64,000 bases of DNA from the NCBI GenBank assembly GCA_020636435.1, contig JACJXX010000001.1:1488001-1552000 (forward strand), given 5' to 3'. Made by a program: the position numbers and the translations under genes. This stretch comes from Lewinellaceae bacterium. Lineage in GTDB: Bacteria; Bacteroidota; Bacteroidia; Chitinophagales; Saprospiraceae. The notes beneath the pieces were generated by a model, which saw only the letters and a list, made by a program, of their open reading frames with translations, did no database searches and had not been told where the DNA came from. Positions 34,550 through 44,279 of this stretch are shown here, in pieces. Positions within the stretch are counted from its first letter, which is position 1. Every line of letters starts with the position of its first letter.

Positions 34550-35212
34550 GTGAACGAGCAGGATAAACAGGAAACTATTCGCAGATACAATGAGCGTTTA
34601 ATGAAGTATGGCTATTCGGAAAAAACATTAGGATGGAGCCGAAATAAAAACAATATTAGGTTTAATGCACTTGTGAGAGAGTGGCTTACTGAACTAGAGT
34701 CATCTGAAATCGCTGACTTCGGCTGCGGTTTCGGAGACCTATATAGATTTCTAAAAGAGGATATAAGCTTAAAAAAATTTAGATACACAGGAATTGATAT
34801 CAATGCTAAATTGGTTGAGATAGGGCGTTCTTATTATCCACAAGCAAATTTTTGGATAGGAGATATTATCAAAGAAAATTTTCAAACAAAATTTGACTTT
34901 ATTTTCTCTTCTGGCGTCTTCAACCATCAATTAATAAATCATTCTGAATATTTCTTCATTGAAGAAACATTAAACAAACTAAATGAGTTGACCCTAAAAG
35001 GTCTTGCTGTCAACTTTTTATCTGACAAAGTCGATTTTAAACTTGAACATACTTTTCATTCTAACCCAGGTAAAATTTTGGATATTGCATATAATTTTTC
35101 TCGAAACATTATCCTACGCAATGATTATATGCCTTTTGAGTTTACAATTTACATAAGAAAGGATATTGCTGTAGATTCTGAGAAAGTCGTGTTTGAGAAT
35201 TATCTCGAATAA
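34550..35212 (+). CDS. class I SAM-dependent methyltransferase
   Basis: 220 residues from a GTG, two bases after the GT2 gene. SAM motif I ADFGCGFGDLYRFL (about 54-67), motif II YTGIDINAKLVEIG, then FDFIFSSGVFNHQL at the motif-IV position. Substrate unknown; either a sugar hydroxyl or a carboxylate of the small-molecule module in this neighbourhood is plausible. AT-rich. Confidence 0.8.
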   Translation: MNEQDKQETIRRYNERLMKYGYSEKTLGWSRNKNNIRFNALVREWLTELESSEIADFGCGFGDLYRFLKEDISLKKFRYTGIDINAKLVEIGRSYYPQANFWIGDIIKENFQTKFDFIFSSGVFNHQLINHSEYFFIEETLNKLNELTLKGLAVNFLSDKVDFKLEHTFHSNPGKILDIAYNFSRNIILRNDYMPFEFTIYIRKDIAVDSEKVVFENYLE

Positions 35213-35230
35213 ATCAAATGTAAAGTTGGT

Positions 35231-36442
35231 TTGAAACAGAAATACGTGCTTTTCATTTGTGGGGGAAAATGGCAAAAGCCATGGCTTATATTTCTGAAAA
35301 GGAAGGGGCACAGAATTGTCCTAGTAGATCCCTTCCCCAATTCTCCATGTGTCCCTTTGACAGATATATATATTCAACTAGATGCCAAAGATATTCCAGG
35401 AATATTAAATGCTATCAAAGAGCTTAATCTTGAAATAGAATTTGTCACTAGTGATCAAACTGACGTAAGTACAATTACTGTTGCAGCCTTAACAGAAGCC
35501 TTGGGGTTATATGGCAATAAAGTTGATTCTGTTCGACTATTTTCAAACAAGTTCGAAAACCGCAAGTTTTCAAGAGCTAAATTCAATGCACATTATCCTG
35601 ATTTTGTCCAAGCATTCTCAGCAAAGGAAGTGATCGATTTCTTTCATAAGACAGAAAATGAAATCATTATCAAACCCGTTGATGCACAATCAAGCAGAGG
35701 GATTTTTAAAATTGATAAATCGAACTTGGATAAAACATCTACATATTTTAACCAGACGCTTTCTTTTAGCAAAGAGAAATACATTATAGTCGAGGAATTC
35801 GTGTCTGGGTTTGAGATAACCGTCGAAGGGGTTTGCATTAACAATACTCATCATACTCTGGCAACTAGTAGTAAGAAACATTTCAGGCCTGGGATAGCTT
35901 CAGAATTACGTTATCCTACAGTGTTACGACCAAATCTCGAAAGGCGCTTAACGAAATTCCATAATAAGTTTATAAAAAAAACCGGCTTACTATTTGGTAT
36001 TACACATGCTGAATACATAGTAAATCCTCAACAAACAGATTTTTGGTTAGTCGAAGCAGCCTGTAGAGGAGGAGGTAGCTTAATTCCTTCACACATCGTT
36101 CCTTGGGTTTCCGGATACAATCTGTATGAAACTTTCTACAACATGAGCATAGGTGCTCCAGTTTTACCTCCAGAAAAAACACTTAACAGGAGTGCCATTC
36201 TCCTGTTTTTTGAGTTTAATGCGGGTACTATAAAGTCGATAGAAGGAATTGTTGAAGCAAAAAATCAGAACGGTGTTCTGGATTTAGATCTTGAGTTTGA
36301 AGTCGGAAGCTTAGTGGGATTGGCTCAAGATGACAGAAGTCGACAAGGTTATACAATAATTGTTGCCGAAAATCCAACGGAGTTAGATAAAAGGATAAAA
36401 TCTATTTTAGATTTGATTAAAGTCGAAGTAGCTCCTGCATAA
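35231..36442 (+). CDS. ATP-grasp family ligase
   Basis: 403 residues from a TTG start. The N-terminal pre-ATP-grasp domain (YVLFICGGKWQKPWLIFLKRKGH) is followed by the ATP-grasp core: IIIKPVDAQSSRGIFKI (the lysine and glycine-rich lid), IIVEEFVSGFEITVEGV, and FWLVEAACRGGGSLIPSHIV, which supplies the metal-binding Glu and Asn/Arg region. The family joins a carboxylate to an amine or thiol using ATP. Next to aminotransferase, RraA-like and amidohydrolase genes it might attach an amino or hydroxy acid to an amino sugar; this is inference. Confidence 0.85.
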   Translation: MKQKYVLFICGGKWQKPWLIFLKRKGHRIVLVDPFPNSPCVPLTDIYIQLDAKDIPGILNAIKELNLEIEFVTSDQTDVSTITVAALTEALGLYGNKVDSVRLFSNKFENRKFSRAKFNAHYPDFVQAFSAKEVIDFFHKTENEIIIKPVDAQSSRGIFKIDKSNLDKTSTYFNQTLSFSKEKYIIVEEFVSGFEITVEGVCINNTHHTLATSSKKHFRPGIASELRYPTVLRPNLERRLTKFHNKFIKKTGLLFGITHAEYIVNPQQTDFWLVEAACRGGGSLIPSHIVPWVSGYNLYETFYNMSIGAPVLPPEKTLNRSAILLFFEFNAGTIKSIEGIVEAKNQNGVLDLDLEFEVGSLVGLAQDDRSRQGYTIIVAENPTELDKRIKSILDLIKVEVAPA

Positions 36443-36577
36443 AACAAACATCAATAGGGAAATTGACCAATGCGTGCGCGTTGGCGGTCGTGCGTACAAA
36501 AATAATCTAATCATCTTTAATGATTTTTGTTGGTTTTCACAGAGTTGTAATCCGACCTTATTGTTCTATTTTAACTC

Positions 36578-37312
36578 ATGAAAATTTTTGATTGTCATTT
36601 ACATATTGAACAAGGACTAGATAATTACAATATTATCACGGAAAGAAAAAACGTAATATTTAACCATATCGAAAGTTATCGCAAGTATTCAGACAGCCTA
36701 ATGCCTTCTGATACTATTTCTCTCATCTTTGATTATAAAAATCATTTTGAATATATTAAAAATCTTGTTGAAGAAAGGACAATAAATGCATTAAAGATAC
36801 ATAGTCGGATTCAGAAGATCAGACTATTTGATTATGATAAACTATATGATCGGTTTCAAATCATTGCTAATAAAGATTTACCCGTAATTATAGACTCTTT
36901 TTATTATGGCAGTGATTATGAAGTCCAACCTAATATGGCTAAGTCTATCGAAATGATAAAAATGTTTCCGAACACAAAATTCATTATTGCTCATGCTGGC
37001 GGAATCAAAGTGATGGAGTACTTTTTACACATGAAAAACCTAGAAAATGTGTACTTTGAATTATCCTTAAGCCTTGCCTATCTTAGATACGCATCTGTTT
37101 TTCAAGATTACAAGGCTTTACTTAAGTTTGGCAATTACGACAAAATCTTATTCGGAACCGATTACCCTTTTATTAACCCCAAACAGCAACTTTCAACTTT
37201 TCTACATATAGCCAAAGAATTAAAAATTCCTGATAAAGACTTGCAAAAAATCCTGTACGACAATGCGAAATCAATATTCACATTTGAACCTCTAACTAGG
37301 CATGGTTATTAA
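36578..37312 (+). CDS. amidohydrolase-family (Amidohydro_2-like) protein
   Basis: 244 residues, TIM-barrel metallohydrolase type. HxH metal motif His7-Leu-His9 in FDCHLHIEQG, ALKIHSRIQ on the next strand, FIIAHAGGIKVMEYF and the final ILFGTDYPFINP aspartate. Family members include decarboxylases and lactonases as well as amidohydrolases. Shorter than most (usually 270-330), but all metal sites are present. It lies 12 bases before the WecE-like gene, after a 135-base spacer with no feature except a GTGCG-rich patch. Confidence 0.8.
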   Translation: MKIFDCHLHIEQGLDNYNIITERKNVIFNHIESYRKYSDSLMPSDTISLIFDYKNHFEYIKNLVEERTINALKIHSRIQKIRLFDYDKLYDRFQIIANKDLPVIIDSFYYGSDYEVQPNMAKSIEMIKMFPNTKFIIAHAGGIKVMEYFLHMKNLENVYFELSLSLAYLRYASVFQDYKALLKFGNYDKILFGTDYPFINPKQQLSTFLHIAKELKIPDKDLQKILYDNAKSIFTFEPLTRHGY

Positions 37313-37324
37313 TCTAAAAACGAC

Positions 37325-38458
37325 ATGTCACTCAAAATACCTTTCAATAAACCTTATTTAACTGGCAAAGAAGCCCATTATATTTATCAAGCCGTTTATT
37401 CGGGCCAATTGTCTGGGAACGGACACTTTACTAAACGTTGTCAATTTTTTTTCGGAGAAAGGTATAATTTTAGTAAATGCCTGCTCACTACCTCCTGCAC
37501 CGATGCACTGGAGATGGCAGCCCTGTTGTTAGAAATACAACCTGAAGATGAAATCATCATGCCTTCCTATACCTTTGTCTCCACCGCCAATGCATTTGTG
37601 CTCAGGGGAGCCAAAATTGTATTTGCCGACTCTAAGAAGGATCACCCCAATGTCGACCCTGATAGTATTGAAGCTTTGATCACTTCCAAGACAAAGGCTA
37701 TTGTCCCGGTACACTATGCCGGCGTAGCCTGTGACATGGATAAGATCATGGAACTTGCTGAAAAATATGGTCTCTATGTTATTGAAGACGCTGCCCAGGC
37801 AATAGATAGTTATTATTTTGGAAAAGACGGAAAAAAGCGGGTACTGGGTAGTATCGGCCACTTAGCTGCGTTTTCCTTCCACGAAACCAAGAACATCATC
37901 TCTGGGGAAGGGGGAATGTTGACAATCAACGATGACCGTTTTGCCGACCGGGCAGAGATTATTTGGGAAAAAGGTACCAACCGGGCAGCATTTTGGCGAG
38001 GCGAAGTTGATAAATACGGCTGGGTGGATATCGGTTCGTCATTCCTCCCTTCGGAGATCGTTGCTGCTTTTCTCTGGGCACAATTAGAAAACCTCGAGAA
38101 TATTCAAAGAGTCCGTAAAAGACATTGGGAAGATTATTATTATGGATTAAAGGATTGGGCAAATAACAATGATATTCAACTGCCTTCTATCCCCGAATAC
38201 GCCAGCAATAACGCCCATATGTTTTATCTGGTTTGTTCTTCACTGGAACAAAGGTCGTCTCTGATTGAGCATTTGAAAAAAAAGAGTGTTCTGGCGGTTT
38301 TTCATTATCTAAGTTTACATAAGAGTACCTATTATAAAGATAAGCATGACGGCAGAGATTTGCCGGGGTCAGATAGATATTCAGATTGCCTGGTGAGGCT
38401 GCCGATGTATTATGAATTAGAACCTGAAAAAGTGATCGACGCACTTATCTCGTTTTAA
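37325..38458 (+). CDS. wecE: dTDP-4-amino-4,6-dideoxygalactose transaminase (WecE/RffA)
   Basis: 377 residues, the same length as E. coli WecE (376). Residues 79-98 (MPSYTFVSTANAFVLRGAKI) and PVHYAGVACDMD are near-identical to the WecE signature; PLP lysine is Lys189 in SFHETKNIISGEGG, followed by EKGTNRAAFWRGEVDKYGWVDIGSS. It converts dTDP-4-keto-6-deoxyglucose into dTDP-Fuc4N. The dTDP-sugar genes rmlA/rmlB that feed it are not in the window. No Fuc4N acetyltransferase adjoins it, unless the ATP-grasp protein acylates this amine. Its stop overlaps the next start (TAATG). Confidence 0.92.
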   Translation: MSLKIPFNKPYLTGKEAHYIYQAVYSGQLSGNGHFTKRCQFFFGERYNFSKCLLTTSCTDALEMAALLLEIQPEDEIIMPSYTFVSTANAFVLRGAKIVFADSKKDHPNVDPDSIEALITSKTKAIVPVHYAGVACDMDKIMELAEKYGLYVIEDAAQAIDSYYFGKDGKKRVLGSIGHLAAFSFHETKNIISGEGGMLTINDDRFADRAEIIWEKGTNRAAFWRGEVDKYGWVDIGSSFLPSEIVAAFLWAQLENLENIQRVRKRHWEDYYYGLKDWANNNDIQLPSIPEYASNNAHMFYLVCSSLEQRSSLIEHLKKKSVLAVFHYLSLHKSTYYKDKHDGRDLPGSDRYSDCLVRLPMYYELEPEKVIDALISF

Positions 38459-40425
38459 TGAAAACTTCAGCAAAAATATTAGTTAGTCTGGCTCTTTGGA
38501 TCATTCTTATGATATTGCCATCGTTTGTTTGGCAGACCGTTTCCTGGCTTCAAGCAATCTCATTGACCTTATTGTTAATTGCCGCCTTTTCTATAAGTAA
38601 TTATACTATATCTTCGTTATTTCCCAAGGTATATCAAAATTCTTTCTCCTCTTTTTCCTGGACAGGAATATCAATCCTGACAGGATTACTCCTTTTCATT
38701 CCAATCCTGTTTTTTACTAATTGGACCAGTATTTTATATTTAGTTTTATTATTTTTTCTCGTAGGTGTTGTATCTTTTTTCAGGAAGATTAGGCAAAATG
38801 GCGTCTCCATTGATCCGGATATCAAAAGCCAGTTTATTTACTTCTTCACATCTTTGTTGGCCATGGCGGTGATCAATCATGGCGAATTGATGAAGATTCC
38901 TTTTGCTCATCATGTTTATTCGGTAGTTGAAAAGAATCCGGATTCCGCTTTTTTCACTTCCATTGTAGCGTCGTATGGAGGACAAATAAAAAATGGCGCT
39001 ATCTACGAAGTTGGATCTCCAATTGATTATCACGTTTTTGCCTATTTATTCCCTGCGGTCATCCAAAAGCTAACGGGGATTTCTGCTTTTGTAGCCTATA
39101 ATGGCGTATTCAATATTTTCATCTATGTACTTTTTTATCTCCTGCTCATTGATCTTTCCAGGTTATTGATTTCCGAAAAGCTCCCTTCTCTGAAACCTCT
39201 TCACTACAGTTTGATTCCCTTATTTTATATTTTATTAGTTCCGCTTAACCCCAAAGGCATCTTCAATTTGGATTTCATGGAAATAATATGGGGCGGGCCA
39301 GGCTTCATAGCTCCTGGAGGGAACTTAGGAAGTTCTTTTGCCATGGTCATTACTTTAATCGCGCTCATTTGTTATTGTCAATTCAGAAATACTAAAAAAG
39401 AACATAATAATCGTTATTTTTTGACCTTGTTCGCGCTGTCCTTTCTGCTCATCCAAACAAAGATCACCTTTTTTGTTGCCTTCGCAATTTTTATTCCTCT
39501 CGACCAATTTGTTTTATTGATGCGGAATTTTCAAAAAAAACAATTCAAACTTTTCAGTTCTTATATACTCATTTTTTTGGTGGGCGTAATTGCCTATGTT
39601 TTTTTTAACCAATCCGGCAGCGACGCCCAGTTTTCAATCAAATACGGCTATCTTGTTTCCAACCTTAACATGCTCAACTTAACGAATATTTTCACAGCTA
39701 CTCTTTTTGCTTTTTTCCTGATGTTTTTCTGGCTACTAACCAGAATAGTCGTTGCACTTTTCATCAAAAGCCATGAAACTCTAAAAACCTTTTTCTTTCT
39801 TTCAGTGGGGCTAGTACTGGTGACTTCTGCATTCCCTTTATTATTAAAAATCAAACTCACAAAATTCAATATACAAATTGACAAGACCTTCGACCTTATG
39901 CAGTTCTTAAGAGCTGGATATATGTACCCTTCTATATTTGCTAGTGTAGCTGCTCCTTTGATTTATTCCTATTGGAATAAGGTGTTTATCATTTTCAGTT
40001 TATTTCTATTGCTTTTTCCTGGCGGCAACTACCTGTTGAAAGTTCTGAACGCTCCTGAAATAACTAAAGATCAGAGACTATTTTATACCGGTTATGAGCA
40101 AATTATCAAAGACGACTTGACAGCCATCTACCCAATAGACAATTACAGAAGTATTCAGATTGCCAGCACCGGCAAATTTTCGTTGTATTCAGCCATGGAT
40201 TTCTCAAACAATGGTTATAATGCAGGTTCGATTCATCCGGAACGATGGGAAAAAATACAAAATCTGGAAGATTCGGACCGAAGCATTCCCGAGAGGTTTA
40301 CCCCGCTTCAGGAAGATGATGTGAAATATTTATTGGTTCTAAAAGGCAAAAAACAACCATTTGACGAGTTAGAAACTGTTTTTGAGAATGACTCGGTGGC
40401 GATCCAGAAATTGGAAAACCTGTGA
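38458..40425 (+). CDS. large polytopic membrane protein, unknown (GT-C-like?)
   Basis: 655 residues with at least eleven hydrophobic helices up to about residue 530, then a soluble C-terminal domain of about 110 residues (GYEQIIKDDLTAIYPIDNYRSIQ onwards). The first long loop contains DSAFFTSIVASYGG and PIDYHVFAYLFPAVIQKLTG, a D-containing periplasmic loop as found in GT-C glycosyltransferases. I cannot name a family. Given the GT2 of polyprenyl-phosphate type at 33630, a GT-C transferase decorating the glycan at the periplasmic face is a reasonable guess. It overlaps both neighbours (TAATG and GTGA). Confidence 0.65.
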   Translation: MKTSAKILVSLALWIILMILPSFVWQTVSWLQAISLTLLLIAAFSISNYTISSLFPKVYQNSFSSFSWTGISILTGLLLFIPILFFTNWTSILYLVLLFFLVGVVSFFRKIRQNGVSIDPDIKSQFIYFFTSLLAMAVINHGELMKIPFAHHVYSVVEKNPDSAFFTSIVASYGGQIKNGAIYEVGSPIDYHVFAYLFPAVIQKLTGISAFVAYNGVFNIFIYVLFYLLLIDLSRLLISEKLPSLKPLHYSLIPLFYILLVPLNPKGIFNLDFMEIIWGGPGFIAPGGNLGSSFAMVITLIALICYCQFRNTKKEHNNRYFLTLFALSFLLIQTKITFFVAFAIFIPLDQFVLLMRNFQKKQFKLFSSYILIFLVGVIAYVFFNQSGSDAQFSIKYGYLVSNLNMLNLTNIFTATLFAFFLMFFWLLTRIVVALFIKSHETLKTFFFLSVGLVLVTSAFPLLLKIKLTKFNIQIDKTFDLMQFLRAGYMYPSIFASVAAPLIYSYWNKVFIIFSLFLLLFPGGNYLLKVLNAPEITKDQRLFYTGYEQIIKDDLTAIYPIDNYRSIQIASTGKFSLYSAMDFSNNGYNAGSIHPERWEKIQNLEDSDRSIPERFTPLQEDDVKYLLVLKGKKQPFDELETVFENDSVAIQKLENL

Positions 40426-41801
40426 AAACTGTTTTAATCCTGGCTTATGAATGCGCGCCCTACCATCGCCCTGGATCTGTCATCGGCGCGCAGCGCCCCT
40501 ATCAGTTTGCCAAACACCTCCCCAAATTTGGATGGAGAGCCATTGTATTGTGCTGTGATTTTTCCGGGCGTTATTTCTTAGACCCGAGAGAGCATTGGGA
40601 ACTAATTGTAAAGAAGGAAGTATCAGAAAAATTGAGCAACGGGAAAAGCCATCAAAGTCTTACTATTCCTCTTCCTTCATTGCGGTTTGCCGATATATTT
40701 GACAAAATTTGGCTAAGTTCAGTTTTTTTTGATAAAATTAAAGGGACGTTCTCTGCAAAACCGAATTTCTGGAATGGACTTAAAAGAAAAATCACCAGCT
40801 TCATTAAGTTGTTTCGAGGCGATCATTCCCAATCCTGGCAAAAAGTGGCTTTTTACGCTTCAGAAGTTATTTTAGAATTGGGTGAAAAAATAGATATAAT
40901 AATAGCAGAACATGGCCCTGACGCGGGAGTATTTATTGCCCATCAATTAAACAGTAAAAAAGGCATACCCTGGATAATTGACTTTAGAGATCCACTTTTG
41001 GTGGGAAAAAACAAATTTGTCCATTTTATCCTGAAGCTATATTTCAAACAACTCTTTAATTCCTGCGAAGGCCTTATCAATGTAACGCCATATTGGTCTG
41101 AATTGGACAGCGTCCTTTTTCCGAAATTAAGTTGTTATTGCATCCCCAATGGTTATGATGAAGAAGAGTTTCAAAAACTCAAAAAAACAACTTTTTCAAA
41201 AGGCATTTCTTTGTATTATTTTGGCAGTATAAAATCAGGGCAATCTTTTAAAATACTTTTTCAGGCACTCCAATTTATCAATAATTCATTTCCTGAAAAA
41301 TTTGACCATTTTGAGTTCAATTATAATGGTCCAAGTAAAGATATCGTATTAGCAGAAAAAAAGGAATTTTGCCCATCTCTCTCGGGGAGCATTGGCGATT
41401 CAATTGACAGAAGGTTGACATTTGAAATAGCCAGTCAATGTGATATACTGATATTGCTCTCCAGACAAGAAGATAACATTTATTTTCGAAAAGGTTTTTA
41501 TCCAGGAAAAGTTTTTGAATATTTTGGATTTAAGAAATTAATTATTGTTTTGCCTTCTGACAAAAAACTATTAGATGCCTTAATAAAAGAAACTAGTGCT
41601 GGTGAGACTTTCGATAATCCATATTCCTTAGCTAATTACTTGGAGAAATGCCTGGAGATGAAAAAAAAGGGAATTCCTCTTTTTGATCCTAATGATTTAA
41701 GTGTAGGGAAATACACCCGAAAATATCAAAGCAAACAACTAGCAGAGGTTCTTAGCAGAGCCCTCGGTCAGGAAATGAAACTTGACCAAGTTGAGCCATA
41801 A
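40422..41801 (+). CDS. GT4-like glycosyltransferase
   Basis: 459 residues from a GTG that overlaps the upstream stop (GTGA). The N-terminus VLILAYECAPYHRPGSVIGAQRPYQFAKHL is the long-form GT4 start that reorganises into a first Rossmann unit; IIIAEHGPDAGVFIAHQL and PWIIDFRDPLLVG follow. The C-domain has SLYYFGSIKSGQSFKILFQAL and RKGFYPGKVFEYFGFKKLIIVL, where KVFEYFG stands for the usual K-x-x-E-y nucleotide-binding helix. Donor unknown. AT-rich. Confidence 0.78.
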   Translation: MKTVLILAYECAPYHRPGSVIGAQRPYQFAKHLPKFGWRAIVLCCDFSGRYFLDPREHWELIVKKEVSEKLSNGKSHQSLTIPLPSLRFADIFDKIWLSSVFFDKIKGTFSAKPNFWNGLKRKITSFIKLFRGDHSQSWQKVAFYASEVILELGEKIDIIIAEHGPDAGVFIAHQLNSKKGIPWIIDFRDPLLVGKNKFVHFILKLYFKQLFNSCEGLINVTPYWSELDSVLFPKLSCYCIPNGYDEEEFQKLKKTTFSKGISLYYFGSIKSGQSFKILFQALQFINNSFPEKFDHFEFNYNGPSKDIVLAEKKEFCPSLSGSIGDSIDRRLTFEIASQCDILILLSRQEDNIYFRKGFYPGKVFEYFGFKKLIIVLPSDKKLLDALIKETSAGETFDNPYSLANYLEKCLEMKKKGIPLFDPNDLSVGKYTRKYQSKQLAEVLSRALGQEMKLDQVEP

Positions 41802-41824
41802 ATAATTCTCAAGCATATTACTCA

Positions 41825-43174
41825 TTGAAAATTAGTTTTTTTTTACAAGGTTCTATTGTCTTTTCTCTTTGTCTGGCATTTGACAATCCGCAATTCAGTG
41901 CTTTTGGCGCTATTGTTATTTTTCTGATGTTCCTTTTAAATCGTTTCAAGCAGTTGGGGCATCAATTTGTAGATGCCGGCACAGCTTTTGCTGTAAATTC
42001 GCTCATCTCAAGCTATTCTAACTTTGTAGCCGTATCCACTACAGATCCAATTAAGTTAAACCATTTTTTCAACTACACCGTCGAAACATATATTACTGAG
42101 GCTTACCACATTCATTTTTTAGGGAACTTTATTATTCTCACAGTATTTTTGTGGTTGGAAAAAACTAGATTAAAACTTCCATCCATCCGTGGAATGGTAG
42201 TTTACCCCAAGGCATTCAATTTCATTTTTTTAGCCGGAATCTTATCCTTAGGTATCATGTACAATGGATTGCCCGGATTTTTAGGGACTATAAGACAATT
42301 TTTTATACAATTACTATTAGCTGCTATTTTGGTATTAGCTTGGGGAAGTATTAGGTATAGAAGTTGGAGAATAGACATACAACTATTCACACTTTTCAGT
42401 TTAGCTACTATTTATAATTTTTTGTTTTCCTATTTACGGGTGAATATGATTCTGCCTGCTCTAGCTCTTGTGTTAGGATTGTACTGGGGATATGGAACAG
42501 TCAAAAAATTACTCACCAGCATTAGGGTTTTTCCTATTTACATTTTTGTAGCCTTGTTTATATCATTTTTTTCCTATTTCGGTTTGAATCGAAGTAGCAT
42601 TGGAGCCGGTAGTGAACGCCTTATCGCCATTTCGCAGGAGGTTGAATCCATCGATGCCACAACAAGTGGTTCAGAGTTTTTGACGCGTTTTTCGACGATA
42701 AATCAACTGACAAACGTGGTAAATCTAACTGAAACAAAAGGATTTTATAATGGTCAAACTCTTAACTATCTTGGTTTTGCCTTTATTCCACGTTTCTTAT
42801 GGCCTGAAAAACCGGTAATCGCTCAGGGAGTCTGGTTTGCTTTTGAAATTGGTCAGGCTTTGAAAACAGAAACCTGGTATAACAATTCCATTAATATGAC
42901 TATCCCGGGAGAATTCTATCTCAATTTTGGGTGGGCAGGAGTTGTTGTTGGTTGCTTTTTGTTTGGCGGATTCTGGGCGTTGCTCTGGCGATCCACGGGC
43001 TTCTGGGAACGACCTAGGGATTTTCTAGGAAAAATATGGGGGTTTTACCTCCTGTTTCTGGGCTTTTTTGGATTAGGTGCCGATCTGCAAATCTTAGTTA
43101 CCTTAATCGCCATGTATCTGCTTTTTTTATTTATTTCAAAATTTATTTGGGGCCTTTTATTTGCCAGAACCTAA
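41825..43174 (+). CDS. Wzy-like O-antigen polymerase (first of two paralogues)
   Basis: 449 residues from a TTG, with about ten to twelve membrane helices. The C-terminal third carries a block shared with the protein at 55520: FAFIPRFLWPEKPVIAQG, then NMTIPGEFYLNFGWAG and GLGADLQILV. The long periplasmic loop between (about 250-310) is where Wzy polymerases act. Annotation as polymerase rests on topology and on this WP-K / PGE-YLNF motif, which recurs in EpsG/Wzy-type proteins of Bacteroidota; no biochemical family is certain. It is the last gene of the AT-rich segment. Confidence 0.75.
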   Translation: MKISFFLQGSIVFSLCLAFDNPQFSAFGAIVIFLMFLLNRFKQLGHQFVDAGTAFAVNSLISSYSNFVAVSTTDPIKLNHFFNYTVETYITEAYHIHFLGNFIILTVFLWLEKTRLKLPSIRGMVVYPKAFNFIFLAGILSLGIMYNGLPGFLGTIRQFFIQLLLAAILVLAWGSIRYRSWRIDIQLFTLFSLATIYNFLFSYLRVNMILPALALVLGLYWGYGTVKKLLTSIRVFPIYIFVALFISFFSYFGLNRSSIGAGSERLIAISQEVESIDATTSGSEFLTRFSTINQLTNVVNLTETKGFYNGQTLNYLGFAFIPRFLWPEKPVIAQGVWFAFEIGQALKTETWYNNSINMTIPGEFYLNFGWAGVVVGCFLFGGFWALLWRSTGFWERPRDFLGKIWGFYLLFLGFFGLGADLQILVTLIAMYLLFLFISKFIWGLLFART

Positions 43175-43235
43175 TATTTTAACCAGCACAATTTCATAAA
43201 TTACGTTATCCCATTTTAGGGGTAGGGGATTTTGA

Positions 43236-44279
43236 TTGATCAAAATACTTTGTATCGGCCCCCTTTGGCGCGGCAGCAATGCCGGTGCCCTGTTCCGGGC
43301 GTTGTCTCGCTGCGGGCATTTTACTGAGGTGGTCGATGAGTTTTACCATTTACCCCTCCGGCCGAGGCAGTTCATCACCCGGCTGGGCGGGAAGCTTCTG
43401 CGTCCCTGGTACACGCAGGATTTCAACCAAGCCATTCTATCACAGGCGCACAAATTCCAGCCGGACCTTTGTCTGGTTTACAAAGGCGCCTTTGTACAGC
43501 CGAACACGTTAGAGGCTCTTCGAAATCGAAACATCAGTCTGGCCAACTTCTATCCGGACGTCAGCTTTCACACCCACGGCAGCCTGCTCCGAAAAACCCT
43601 GCCCCTGTACGATTTTGTATTCACCACCAAGACTTTTGGCCTGGCGGATATGGAAAAGCAGTTGGGCATCACCCGCTCTGGTTTCATTCCTCATGGCTTT
43701 GATCCGGAAATTCACCGCCCCATTCCCGCAGGAGCCATACCCAAGGATTTCTTCTGCGATGTCAGTTTTATTGGCACCTGGTCGCTGAAAAAGGAAACAT
43801 TATTGGCGGAAGTGGCTCAGGCGCTACCTGAAATAAACATCAAAATCTGGGGCAGCCAATGGGAAAAAGCGTCAAATCGCATTTTAGCTCCGCACATAAT
43901 TGGGACGGAGGTATCGGGCGACCTGTACGCTGCAGCCATCAGCGCCTCTAAGATTAATTTAGGTTTGTTATCCGAACAAGTAAAAGGAGCATCCTCCGGC
44001 GATTTGATTACCTCCCGCACTTTCCACATCCCTGGCTCCGGAGGGTTTCTATTGCATGAGCGCAATGAGGAGTCCATTCAATACTTTGAAGAACGCCGGG
44101 AAGCAGTTTTCTTCCGTGATGCTGGTGAATTGGTTGAAAAGATCAAATACTATCTGGAAAATGACTCGGAACGGGTTCAAATTAAGCGTGCCGGCAGAGT
44201 TCGCGCCCAAAAAGACCATAGCCTCGACCGCCGGGCGGAGCAATTGATAGAGATACTGAAAGACGAGGCGATTATTTGA
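43236..44279 (+). CDS. CgeB-like glycosyltransferase
   Basis: 347 residues from TTG 43236. KILCIGPLWRGSNAGALFRAL at the start, ANFYPDVSFHTHGS for the substrate pocket, FIPHGFDPEIHRP, and DVSFIGTWSLKKETLLAEV with the downstream IPGSGGFLLHERNEE are typical of the CgeB/YkvP glycosyltransferase group. The usual aspartates of CgeB (N-P-D) are replaced by Y-P-D here. Base composition rises again at this gene, marking the right end of the AT-rich segment. Overlaps the next start by one base (TGATG). Confidence 0.82.
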   Translation: MIKILCIGPLWRGSNAGALFRALSRCGHFTEVVDEFYHLPLRPRQFITRLGGKLLRPWYTQDFNQAILSQAHKFQPDLCLVYKGAFVQPNTLEALRNRNISLANFYPDVSFHTHGSLLRKTLPLYDFVFTTKTFGLADMEKQLGITRSGFIPHGFDPEIHRPIPAGAIPKDFFCDVSFIGTWSLKKETLLAEVAQALPEINIKIWGSQWEKASNRILAPHIIGTEVSGDLYAAAISASKINLGLLSEQVKGASSGDLITSRTFHIPGSGGFLLHERNEESIQYFEERREAVFFRDAGELVEKIKYYLENDSERVQIKRAGRVRAQKDHSLDRRAEQLIEILKDEAII

